6,229 bases of DNA from Microcaldota archaeon (GCA_013425425.1 JACCLJ010000086.1:1-6229), one strand, 5' to 3'; shown: positions 1 through 6,034, counted from the first letter of the stretch. Numbers and translations are program-made. Notes: generated by a model from the letters alone, not told the origin.

Positions 1-342
1 GAAATCCTTTATCTCCCAGAAATCCATCTCACGCGGATTGCCGTTGCCGTGCACCGTTACGGCGAGAACCTCAACGTTGTTTTTTACCATGGCATGGAAG
101 GTATGAAATAAGTCTTCCCTTGTTTTATCGTGCGATATGTACGGGTGGGCATGAAGGTCCGCAATGTATTGCCCTTCGCTGATTTTGGGCTGTTTTGATG
201 CTACTGTTCTTAAAAACGGGATGGAACCCGGCTCGGTTTCCATGAAATATTTTAAGGTGTTGAATACAGCCTTCGGCTTCAGGAGATATGATACATCGCC
301 AAGGCTGCCGTTAGTTTTCTTATTACTCCTCCCCTCAATCAT
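1..342 (-). CDS. PHP-like metal-dependent hydrolase, N-terminal part (runs off left edge)
   Basis: An open frame of 114 codons starts at an ATG at 342 and continues without a stop to the window edge, so only the N-terminal part is seen. Residues 62-67 read DLHAHP, the HxH motif (H64, H66) that opens PHP-type metallohydrolases at the end of a first beta strand. About 30 residues later VLAVTVHGNGN (H98) lies where PHP proteins carry their second metal-binding motif, usually TDHD, so that motif would be divergent. About 60 residues precede the HxH, an unusually long N-terminal extension. PHP enzymes are usually phosphoesterases, but the substrate cannot be told from this fragment. The ATG has no SD and lies about 27 bases below a TATA box, suggesting a leaderless mRNA. 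The frame and start are fairly secure; the family is likely; the function is unknown. Another amidohydrolase-like family is the main alternative. Confidence 0.6.
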   Translation of the reverse strand, partial: MIEGRSNKKTNGSLGDVSYLLKPKAVFNTLKYFMETEPGSIPFLRTVASKQPKISEGQYIADLHAHPYISHDKTREDLFHTFHAMVKNNVEVLAVTVHGNGNPREMDFWEIKDF

Positions 343-364
343 GAAATATTATTATATACAACAT

Positions 365-372
365 AATTTAAA
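365..372 (-). promoter_or_regulatory. TATA box for the PHP-like gene (leaderless arrangement)
   Basis: On the minus strand this site reads TTTAAATT, preceded by GCGAATC as a possible BRE. It is centred about 27 bases upstream of the ATG at 342, the usual archaeal distance from TATA box to transcription start, so transcription would begin at or next to the start codon. The 45-base gap to the end of the proteasome gene is AT-rich and has no SD before the ATG, which supports separate, leaderless transcription. Confidence 0.5.
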
Positions 373-387
373 GATTCGCACGGGCAC

Positions 388-1098
388 CTAGTCCTTTATG
401 TATTTCGCAATCTCCTTTTCGGTAAGCGACTTGTGCTTCTTCGTATCCATGGGGATGACCGATATCTCCACATTCTCCGCGCTCAGTTTCTCCTCCTGGG
501 TTTTCTTGAGCGCATCCACGGCAAGCTTTATGGCATCCTCAGTCGTCATGGTATCCCTGTATTTCTTCTCAAGGATGTCATCGACTTCCTTCTTGCTCGC
601 GCCTATGGAATCCGCCTTGTAGGCAGTCATCGCCCCGCTGGGCTCTGCTTCGAAGAGCCTCGGCATGCTGTCAATCCCTCCTATAAGAAGCGAAACCCCG
701 AACGGCCTTATGCCGCCGTACTGGGTGTACACCTGCATGAGGTCGCAGGCGCTTCTTGCTATCGTTTCGACACCCGCGCTTTCGTTGTAGGTTATCCTGT
801 GCCTCTGCGCATCGACCCTTGCGGTTTCAACGAGCCTTCTCGCATCGGCGATCAGCCCGCTTGCGGTAACGGCTATATGCTCGTCAACCTCGAAAATCTT
901 TTTCAGGGAATCGGGAACGATGAGCTTGGAGTGGATGGATTTGAATGCGACGAAAACAACGCCGTCGCTGGCGCATATGCCGATTGCGGTAGCGCCTCTT
1001 TTTACCGCCTCTTTCGCATATTCCACCTGGAACAATCTTCCATCTGGGCTGAAAACCGTTATCGCCCTGTCATAAGCCTGCGGAGAAACTCCATACAT
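388..1098 (-). CDS. psmA: Proteasome alpha subunit (20S core particle)
   Basis: The 236-residue protein forms the outer heptameric rings of the cytoplasmic 20S proteasome, which gate substrate entry to the beta-subunit chamber. It carries the alpha-subunit N-terminal signature, residues 9-27, reading YDRAITVFSPDGRLFQVEY, including the YDR gate residues (9-11). Further family hallmarks are TASGLIADAR (78-87), YTQYGGIRPFG (124-134) and KADSIGASKK (161-170). K67 in SLKKI aligns with Lys66 of the Thermoplasma subunit, which binds the C-termini of the regulatory ATPase. Length is normal for archaea. The start is set by a strong SD six bases upstream, and the N-terminus has the expected short lead-in before the YDR motif. 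It lies 91 bases downstream of Pelota with its own promoter. The next gene downstream is PHP-like rather than the SBDS/exosome genes that follow psmA in many archaea. Identification is secure. Confidence 0.97.
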   Translation of the reverse strand: MYGVSPQAYDRAITVFSPDGRLFQVEYAKEAVKRGATAIGICASDGVVFVAFKSIHSKLIVPDSLKKIFEVDEHIAVTASGLIADARRLVETARVDAQRHRITYNESAGVETIARSACDLMQVYTQYGGIRPFGVSLLIGGIDSMPRLFEAEPSGAMTAYKADSIGASKKEVDDILEKKYRDTMTTEDAIKLAVDALKKTQEEKLSAENVEISVIPMDTKKHKSLTEKEIAKYIKD

Positions 1099-1104
1099 AT
1101 AGGT

Positions 1105-1111
1105 TCACCTC
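1105..1111 (-). promoter_or_regulatory. Shine-Dalgarno site of psmA
   Basis: The minus strand reads GAGGTGA, followed by six bases and then the ATG at 1098. It matches the archaeal anti-SD complement closely and fixes the psmA start. It also shows that this organism uses leadered, SD-dependent initiation for some genes alongside apparently leaderless ones. Confidence 0.8.
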
Positions 1112-1156
1112 AACAAATTAGCATTTTGCATTTTTGTATCTAATGAATATTATAAG

Positions 1157-1164
1157 TATTTAAA
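1157..1164 (-). promoter_or_regulatory. TATA box for psmA
   Basis: The minus strand reads TTTAAATA in the gap between Pelota and psmA, with further AT-rich sequence (CTTATAATATTC) just downstream. Transcription would start about 25 bases downstream, near 1135, giving a leader of roughly 35 bases that contains the SD. This suggests psmA can be transcribed independently of the upstream Pelota gene. Confidence 0.55.
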
Positions 1165-1189
1165 TGATTGGTTTCATGTTCGCGTTTCC

Positions 1190-2218
1190 CTATTCGATTT
1201 TCCATCTTAGCAATCCCGCAATCCTGCCCAAGCCCTTCAGCTTGAGGCCGGCATCGCCCTCCGATGAAAAGATGACAATCGCGGCGCCAGCCTTCTCGGC
1301 TTCATCTATCAAGGCTTCGGCATCTTCGTTCGTCCGCAGGAATTCGTCGAGCACGAACAGCTTCTCAAGCGCGCCGAGCGAAACGGCCTTCTTGACTTCA
1401 ACAATCCCGTAAACCGCCTTGCCGGTATCCCGATGCAGCATCTCCATGAACTTCTCCATCAGCTGCTCCTCCTTCTCGTATCTCGCCTCGCCCGCAACCT
1501 TCTCGACGATGCCTTTCTTGAGCAGCTCGTTCACCCCGTTCCTCTCCGCATAGGAGCAGCTCTCGAACGTTATGCGGGAAATCAGCTCGGGTTTCCTCTG
1601 CTGGATGAATTTCTTCAGGTTGTCCTTCGAGAATCCCGGCCCGGCGATGATGAAATGCTCCGGCTTGCGCTCAATCTCCGCCATTATCTTCCCGAAATAC
1701 TCCTTCTCCCTCTGCTCGAAATCCTCGCCCCTCTTCCTTGCAGCATTTTCAATCTCGATGCCATAATCCACGCCGTAGGGTTTTACGACCGCCAGGAGCG
1801 CCTTCTCCTCGTCGAGCACAAGTATGTTGACGCGCGGTTTTTTCGTCTCCTTCTCCGCCTCCCTGAGCCTGTCAATCTCGTGCTTTTTCCATACCTTGAT
1901 TATCTTAAAGCGTGCGTCCGGCCCGATTTCGATACTGTGGTGCTTTCCAATCTGCACGTATTCTTCCGGTGAGCCGGAAACGATTATGCCGAGCAGGCGG
2001 AGGCGATTCGCCGATTTCGCAAACTCCACGCGCTCCACTTTCACCCGTATCGTGACCGCTTTTTTCTCCTCCTTGGTGCCGACCTTATACGTCCTCCATG
2101 ATTTTCCCTCTGCCTCATCGCCCGGATTGACGACTTTCTCAAGATGCCATAAGTCGTCAAGGGTGTCTGCCTGTATTTTTATCTCCCCCGTCTTCCTGTC
2201 GATGTGGATTATTCTCAT
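1190..2218 (-). CDS. pelA: Pelota (Dom34), mRNA surveillance / ribosome rescue factor
   Basis: The 342-residue aRF1-related factor recognises stalled ribosomes with an empty A site and, with an EF1A-like GTPase and ABCE1, promotes subunit splitting in the cytoplasm. Domains in order are: an N-terminal Sm-like domain (about 1-125) with LDDLWHLEKVVNPGD (20-34), near-diagnostic of Pelota; a central eRF1-2-like domain (about 130-245) with AGPGFSKDNLKKF (192-204) and no GGQ hydrolysis motif, as expected; and a C-terminal L7Ae-like domain (about 250-342) with VFSSEG-type and LKGLGRIAGLLRW sequences near the end (to 339). The frame stays open upstream to 2308, but the family N-terminus (MRIIHIDRKTG) begins at 2218, where GAGGT lies five bases upstream. 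It starts 13 bases after the lipoprotein stop, so the two may be co-transcribed. Identification is secure. Confidence 0.96.
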   Translation of the reverse strand: MRIIHIDRKTGEIKIQADTLDDLWHLEKVVNPGDEAEGKSWRTYKVGTKEEKKAVTIRVKVERVEFAKSANRLRLLGIIVSGSPEEYVQIGKHHSIEIGPDARFKIIKVWKKHEIDRLREAEKETKKPRVNILVLDEEKALLAVVKPYGVDYGIEIENAARKRGEDFEQREKEYFGKIMAEIERKPEHFIIAGPGFSKDNLKKFIQQRKPELISRITFESCSYAERNGVNELLKKGIVEKVAGEARYEKEEQLMEKFMEMLHRDTGKAVYGIVEVKKAVSLGALEKLFVLDEFLRTNEDAEALIDEAEKAGAAIVIFSSEGDAGLKLKGLGRIAGLLRWKIE

Positions 2219-2223
2219 GTTAA

Positions 2224-2228
2224 ACCTC
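2224..2228 (-). promoter_or_regulatory. Shine-Dalgarno site deciding the Pelota start
   Basis: The minus strand reads GAGGT, five bases before the ATG at 2218. The in-frame ATG at 2230 overlaps this site and has no comparable SD, so it is unlikely to be used. The site falls in the 13-base gap after the lipoprotein stop codon, an arrangement typical of adjacent genes in one operon. Confidence 0.7.
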
Positions 2229-2231
2229 ATT

Positions 2232-4148
2232 TCACGAATTAAGATCGTTTTCTCTGCTAATTCTTTGAATAATTGCATCTTTGTATATTTTGTCTGCGAT
2301 GCTTCCACAAAGATTGATATCCAATTGATTCATAGCTGATTCTCCATAACATTTATCACTTTCGATCTGGCTCTTAATTAGTTCGCAGAGCGTAACGTTT
2401 GACGAATCAATCGCTATTTTGCCATAACAACTATCTCTAAGAAACTGACTTTCGATGCGTTCACAAAGTGTAATATTTGGTTCATACTTTACCAACACGT
2501 CGTAACAGTTATCCTTATCCATCTGATTTGTAAGGTTTTCACAATAAGATATATCGGGATCCAATCTTATTATGTAATTCCAGCCTTTCTCTCTCTCCGC
2601 GATTATCCGCGTAATGAAGTCCTCGTAGACCCTATCGTTTATAGATTCGCAAAGTGCAGAATCCAACGACCTCCATGACAATTCCCCATAACAAAGATCC
2701 TTGTAATCCTGGCTTTCAATTTGTTCACAGGTAGTGCTGTTCAGTTGGTAGACAGCCAGTTGTTGAAAGCATTCATCTTGAGTTATCTGATCCCCGATCA
2801 TTTCGCACGGCGTAGCGTTAAAACTGTATCTTGCAACACCATAATAGCAGTCGTCCCTCAAGTCGCTATTCCCAATGTATTCGCAGAGTGTTACATCCAA
2901 TAGGTCATACGAAAGTACAGTATAACACACATCCCTATGTAGGTTGCTGTCCTCCCCCAGGATAGCCCCAGGGGCAGTTGCGCAAATCGAAACGTTCTTT
3001 TCTTCCAGGGTAGAAAAATATTCTGAAAACATGAGCACAAGCGCACCTCTTTTACACTCGTATATGCCCTCTGAGCCAAGAATCATGTTGCATATTGAGA
3101 TATCATTGGTTTCTTCGGCTACATTCTCATAACACGTTTCGGGTCCCAGATAACCTTTACGCGCTACCACATTGGCGCATAAGGAAGCATCCGGCTTTTT
3201 TACTGCGACCTCCCAGTAGCACGCATTTTTGTATCCTACGCTTTCGATGCTTTCGCAAATCGATGAATTAAGAGTTTTTTCTGCGACATCTCCATAACAC
3301 CAATCTTTTGTCCCCCGGTCCAATATAAAATCGCATGTAGTGATATCCGCGTTGCTTTGAGCACTGAATAAATAACACTCATCTGCATTAGTTGTATTTT
3401 CTACCATACTACAGACCGTATAGCCGCCGGTGGCTCCTGCAACAGCTACATAGCAGTGGTCTTTTATCGTTTGTTTATCACTTTCAATCATGCCGCAGAT
3501 GGACGGGTCTCTTTTACAGTAAGCAACCCCCTGGTAGCAAAAAGCCTTCGACACAGGATCGTCGATTTTGTCACAGTCGGAAACATCTTGCGAACATGAT
3601 TCGTATGCTCCCGCACCGTCTTGTCCGGTATCGGAAGAAGGTAATGTTGGCGTTTCGATGGCAATTCCATCGGCGGCGAACCATGTTTCTTCCTCTAGAA
3701 TGCTTTCATCAAACGTCCAATCCGTATAGCGCGTTCCATCAATTTCCAAAACAAGCCTTTCGGGTTCAACATTCCTCGGTAACACAAAAATAATGTTCCC
3801 CCGCGTACCAATTTCAACCGCGCTTAATTCATTGGGTTCGGAGTAAAAATCCCTAACGCATCCCCAACTGGTGCTAAACCAGGCATATTCATTTCCGTCA
3901 GAACCGATTATATAAAAATGCCAACCGCTTACACCATCGGTCGCTGGCATAGGCCTCGCGGCATAAATATCAAGCACCACCCATTTTCCTTCCGTGTTAT
4001 TAATCTCAATGGGGCCAGCGCATTTGCCAAGGGAATCTCCCCCGTACCATCGATAAACCTCGAAATAAGGGTCTTTTTCGGTTATGCATCCATGTAATAA
4101 AAAAGACATCAGAACTACCGCCAAGGGTATAATATGTTCACATTTCAT
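2232..4148 (-). CDS. Cysteine-repeat surface lipoprotein (unknown function)
   Basis: I do not recognise a named function. The 638-residue product starts with a short signal sequence ending in FLLHGC, a lipobox with C21 as the lipidated residue, so the mature protein should be anchored outside the cytoplasmic membrane. Residues about 40-150 look like a beta-rich DUF4352/telokin-like domain (WVVLDIY, GSDGNEYAWF, IIFVLPRN, LVLEIDG) with its own cysteines at 43 and 97. A low-complexity Pro/Ser/Gly/Asp linker (about 165-184) leads into about 16 tandem two-cysteine units from 192 to the C-terminus. There are 34 cysteines beyond the lipid one, implying a disulfide-stabilised, probably helical repeat rod. 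I chose the ATG at 4148 because the signal peptide begins there and AGGGG lies nine bases upstream; an ATG at 4157 adds three residues, and a GTG at 4250 would bury the signal. GC content is lower than in the flanking genes. The ORF is secure, the lipoprotein assignment likely, the role unknown. Confidence 0.8.
   Translation of the reverse strand: MKCEHIIPLAVVLMSFLLHGCITEKDPYFEVYRWYGGDSLGKCAGPIEINNTEGKWVVLDIYAARPMPATDGVSGWHFYIIGSDGNEYAWFSTSWGCVRDFYSEPNELSAVEIGTRGNIIFVLPRNVEPERLVLEIDGTRYTDWTFDESILEEETWFAADGIAIETPTLPSSDTGQDGAGAYESCSQDVSDCDKIDDPVSKAFCYQGVAYCKRDPSICGMIESDKQTIKDHCYVAVAGATGGYTVCSMVENTTNADECYLFSAQSNADITTCDFILDRGTKDWCYGDVAEKTLNSSICESIESVGYKNACYWEVAVKKPDASLCANVVARKGYLGPETCYENVAEETNDISICNMILGSEGIYECKRGALVLMFSEYFSTLEEKNVSICATAPGAILGEDSNLHRDVCYTVLSYDLLDVTLCEYIGNSDLRDDCYYGVARYSFNATPCEMIGDQITQDECFQQLAVYQLNSTTCEQIESQDYKDLCYGELSWRSLDSALCESINDRVYEDFITRIIAEREKGWNYIIRLDPDISYCENLTNQMDKDNCYDVLVKYEPNITLCERIESQFLRDSCYGKIAIDSSNVTLCELIKSQIESDKCYGESAMNQLDINLCGSIADKIYKDAIIQRISRENDLNS
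2235..3575 (-). repeat. About 16 tandem 26-residue (78-base) two-cysteine protein repeats
   Basis: In the lipoprotein, units begin with cysteines at residues 192, 218, 246, 272, 298, 324, 353, 389, 422, 448, 474, 500, 536, 562, 588 and 614. Ten of the fifteen spacings are exactly 26; the others are 28, 29, 33, 36 and 36. The unit consensus, by position, is C1, E2, I4, D11, C13, Y14, A18, D or N at 23, S or T at 25, and then C1 of the next unit. DNA similarity is weak, but a 78-base period is visible: CCATAAC-type strings (antisense to Cys-Tyr-Gly codons) begin at 2344 and 2422, with a related string 78 bases further on. Similar two-cysteine repeats occur in predicted archaeal surface proteins; I know of no assigned function. 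Two helices per unit with Cys1-Cys13 or neighbour-unit disulfides is inference. Confidence 0.85.
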
Positions 4149-4246
4149 CTTATCCATCCCCTTAGAATCTTCCCTGCGGCCATCAGGCCAGTAGCAGCGG
4201 CAAACATTCCTGCAGGCACTGCGCTTATAACGGCGGGCCGTGCCAT
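4145..4246 (-). CDS. Candidate 33-residue membrane peptide overlapping the lipoprotein start
   Basis: A 33-codon frame starts at the ATG at 4246 and stops at a TGA (4147-4145) that overlaps the lipoprotein ATG in an ATGA arrangement, the classic geometry of translational coupling. The peptide begins MARPAVISAV and ends KILRGWIR, with a continuous Ala/Gly/Met-rich hydrophobic stretch over residues about 4-25, long enough for one membrane span with positive charges at both ends. A weak SD-like GGTG lies five bases before the ATG, and an in-frame TGA directly precedes it, so this is the only start of useful length. I recognise no homologue. A chance frame in a leader cannot be excluded from sequence alone. 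Confidence 0.35.
   Translation of the reverse strand: MARPAVISAVPAGMFAAATGLMAAGKILRGWIR
4158..4162 (-). promoter_or_regulatory. Probable Shine-Dalgarno site of the lipoprotein gene
   Basis: The minus strand reads AGGGG, nine bases before the ATG at 4148 but directly against the alternative ATG at 4157. The spacing therefore favours 4148 as the start. The site lies inside the candidate 33-codon upstream frame, as expected for coupled genes. Confidence 0.5.
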
Positions 4247-4276
4247 TCACGCACCGTTTCCTTTACTCAGAAAGCG

Positions 4277-4284
4277 TTTAAAAA
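4277..4284. promoter_or_regulatory. TATA-like element between the divergent ligase and lipoprotein units
   Basis: The plus strand reads TTTAAAAA, centred about 25 bases before the ATG at 4305; this predicts a leaderless ligase transcript. On the minus strand the same bases read TTTTTAAA preceded by GCGAA, closely resembling the GCGAATC-TTTAAATT promoter of the PHP-like gene, and predict a start near 4254, just upstream of the small peptide ATG at 4246. One element may serve both directions. A second TATA-like string, TTATAA at 4225-4230, could instead drive the lipoprotein with a leader of about 50 bases. Confidence 0.5.
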
Positions 4285-4304
4285 TTCGCTTCCGAATGCA
4301 TTCC

Positions 4305-6029
4305 ATGATTCCTTTTTCAAAGGTCGCCGATGTATTCGCGGAGATAGAAGAGCGCTCCGGGAGAATCGAGATGACCGGCATCCTTGCCGAGCTTTTCAAG
4401 AAGGCGGGCGGCAACGAGATAGGCAAGCTCGTCTATTTCGTGCAGGGAATCGTAGCACCGCCTTACGAAGGCATAGAGCTGGGCATGGGCGAGAAATTCG
4501 CGATGGAGGCGATAGCCTCGTCATCCGGCCATACGCGTGCCGAAGTGGAGAAGAATTACAGGCAGAGCGGGGACCTCGGGCTTACTGCGGAACATTACGG
4601 AGGAAAGAAAAGGCAGCAGGCGCTCTCCGCATCCGAAATGAACGCGGATTACATCTACGCCGCCCTGATCAAAATCGCCAAAACCTCCGGAACCGGAAGC
4701 AGCGAGCTCAAGAAGAAATACCTGACAGAGCTATTGAACAACGCAACGCCGCACGAGGCGCGCTTCATCGTGCGTTTTGTTCTGGGGAGATTGCGCCTCG
4801 GGGTAGGAGACCCGACCATACTGGATGCGCTGTCCGTAGCGAAGAAGGGCGACAAATCATGGAGGGAGCCGCTTGAGCGCGCATACGCCATATGCTCGGA
4901 CATGGGTTACGTTGCACAGACGTTTTACGAAAACGAAAAAGCCATAGCCCATTTCACAGTCCAGCCGTTCAAGCCGCTCATGCCCGCGCTTGCGGAGCGC
5001 CTCGCAAACCCTGCGGAAATAATCGACAAGCTCGGAAAGTGCGCGGTAGAAGAAAAATACGACGGCTTCCGTTTGCAATGCCACAAGAAAGGCGAGCGGG
5101 TGGAACTCTATTCGCGCAAGCTCGAGCGCATGACCCACATGTTCCCGGATTTGGTCGAAGCGATACGCGAACTAAAGCCGAAGGAACTCATTTTCGAGGC
5201 GGAAGCGCTCGCCTACAATACAAAGGAAAGCCGTTACTATCCATTCCAGCAGACGATGCACAGGCGCAGGAAGCATGGCATAGAGGCGGCATCTAAAGAG
5301 CTTCCGCTGAACCTCTTCTGCTTCGACATGCTCTACATCGACGGGAAGGACATGACTGAACGGCCGTACGGCGAAAGGAGGAAGGCGCTTGAAAAACTGT
5401 TCCCGAGCGGGATACTGAAGCTCAGCGAAATGTCGCTTGTGGACGATCCGAAAACGCTCAAAAAAATATTCGACAGCGCGCTTAAGCGTGGCTTGGAAGG
5501 CATAATGGCAAAGGACCTTGGCGCACCGTATGCCGCAGGCAAGCGGAAGTTCGCATGGATAAAGCTGAAGAAATCCTACGGCAAATCCGTGGACACCATC
5601 GACGGGGTGGTGGCCGGCTATTATCTTGGGAAAGGCACGCGGGCCGAATTCAAGTTCGGCGGCCTGCTTCTGGCGGTTTACAATCCGGACCGTGGAAAGT
5701 TCGAAACCATCGCGAAAATCGGCTCGGGCTTCAGCGAGGATGAGATGGTCGGCCTGGAGAAGACGCTCGAGAAGATAAAGAGGGAGACCGCCCCTGAGCG
5801 GCTCGATTACCGGGTGGAGCCGGACTTCTGGGTGGAGCTGAAATACGTCATTGAGGTTGCGTTCGACGACATAACGCTTTCGCCGACGCACACCTGCGGC
5901 CTTCATGAAGGCAAGGGGTATGCGCTTCGCTTCCCGAGGCTGATGAGGCTCAGGGACGACAAGGGCGTTAATGAGGTTACGACCACAAGGGAAGTAATAG
6001 AAATGTATGAGGAGATGCATAAATCCTGA
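4305..6029 (+). CDS. lig: ATP-dependent DNA ligase (archaeal type)
   Basis: The 574-residue enzyme seals nicks with 5'-phosphate and 3'-OH ends in replication and repair, passing AMP from a lysine to the DNA. An N-terminal DNA-binding domain (about 1-215) is followed by the adenylation domain with motif I EKYDGFR (K251 nucleophile), motif III FEAEALA (E298 and E300), motif IIIa FCFDMLYIDG (338-347), motif IV EGIMAKD (398-404) and motif V WIKLKK (418-423). The OB-fold domain carries motif VI LRFPRLMRLRDDK (541-553), and the tail REVIEMYEEM is typical of the family. Length is normal for archaeal ligases. The ATG at 4305 is preferred because the N-terminus then matches the family and the TATA box at 4277-4284 fits a leaderless mRNA; an ATG at 4296 adds three residues. 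The gene diverges from the lipoprotein and is followed after 17 bases by an aminopeptidase-like gene. Identification is secure. Confidence 0.96.
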   Translation: MIPFSKVADVFAEIEERSGRIEMTGILAELFKKAGGNEIGKLVYFVQGIVAPPYEGIELGMGEKFAMEAIASSSGHTRAEVEKNYRQSGDLGLTAEHYGGKKRQQALSASEMNADYIYAALIKIAKTSGTGSSELKKKYLTELLNNATPHEARFIVRFVLGRLRLGVGDPTILDALSVAKKGDKSWREPLERAYAICSDMGYVAQTFYENEKAIAHFTVQPFKPLMPALAERLANPAEIIDKLGKCAVEEKYDGFRLQCHKKGERVELYSRKLERMTHMFPDLVEAIRELKPKELIFEAEALAYNTKESRYYPFQQTMHRRRKHGIEAASKELPLNLFCFDMLYIDGKDMTERPYGERRKALEKLFPSGILKLSEMSLVDDPKTLKKIFDSALKRGLEGIMAKDLGAPYAAGKRKFAWIKLKKSYGKSVDTIDGVVAGYYLGKGTRAEFKFGGLLLAVYNPDRGKFETIAKIGSGFSEDEMVGLEKTLEKIKRETAPERLDYRVEPDFWVELKYVIEVAFDDITLSPTHTCGLHEGKGYALRFPRLMRLRDDKGVNEVTTTREVIEMYEEMHKS

Positions 6030-6034
6030 TCATT

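Noticed and set aside
433..1143. A long open frame on the plus strand opposite psmA
   Set aside because: It is antisense to a secure proteasome gene, shows no recognisable domain, and arises from that gene's codon bias.
2284..2291. TATA-like AAAATATA on the minus strand, a possible Pelota promoter inside the lipoprotein gene
   Set aside because: It lies in coding sequence and lacks a clear BRE; an operon with the lipoprotein explains the spacing equally well.
2219..2308. Extension of the Pelota frame to 2308
   Set aside because: It overlaps the lipoprotein 3' end, and the conserved Pelota N-terminus and SD place the start at 2218.
2235..3575. CRISPR-like or DNA-level tandem repeat from the 78-base period
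   Set aside because: DNA copies are too diverged and lie in frame in a coding sequence; the periodicity is that of protein repeats.
4149..4250. Extension of the lipoprotein frame to a GTG at 4250
   Set aside because: It would place 34 mostly charged residues before the signal peptide and lipobox, which must be N-terminal.
4134..4304. Upstream extension of the ligase frame to 4134
   Set aside because: The extension overlaps the lipoprotein signal-peptide codons and the divergent promoter, and the ligase N-terminus matches the family only from about 4305.
5172..6020. A 282-codon open frame on the minus strand opposite the ligase C-terminal half
   Set aside because: It overlaps conserved ligase motifs III to VI, has no family features and no promoter or SD.
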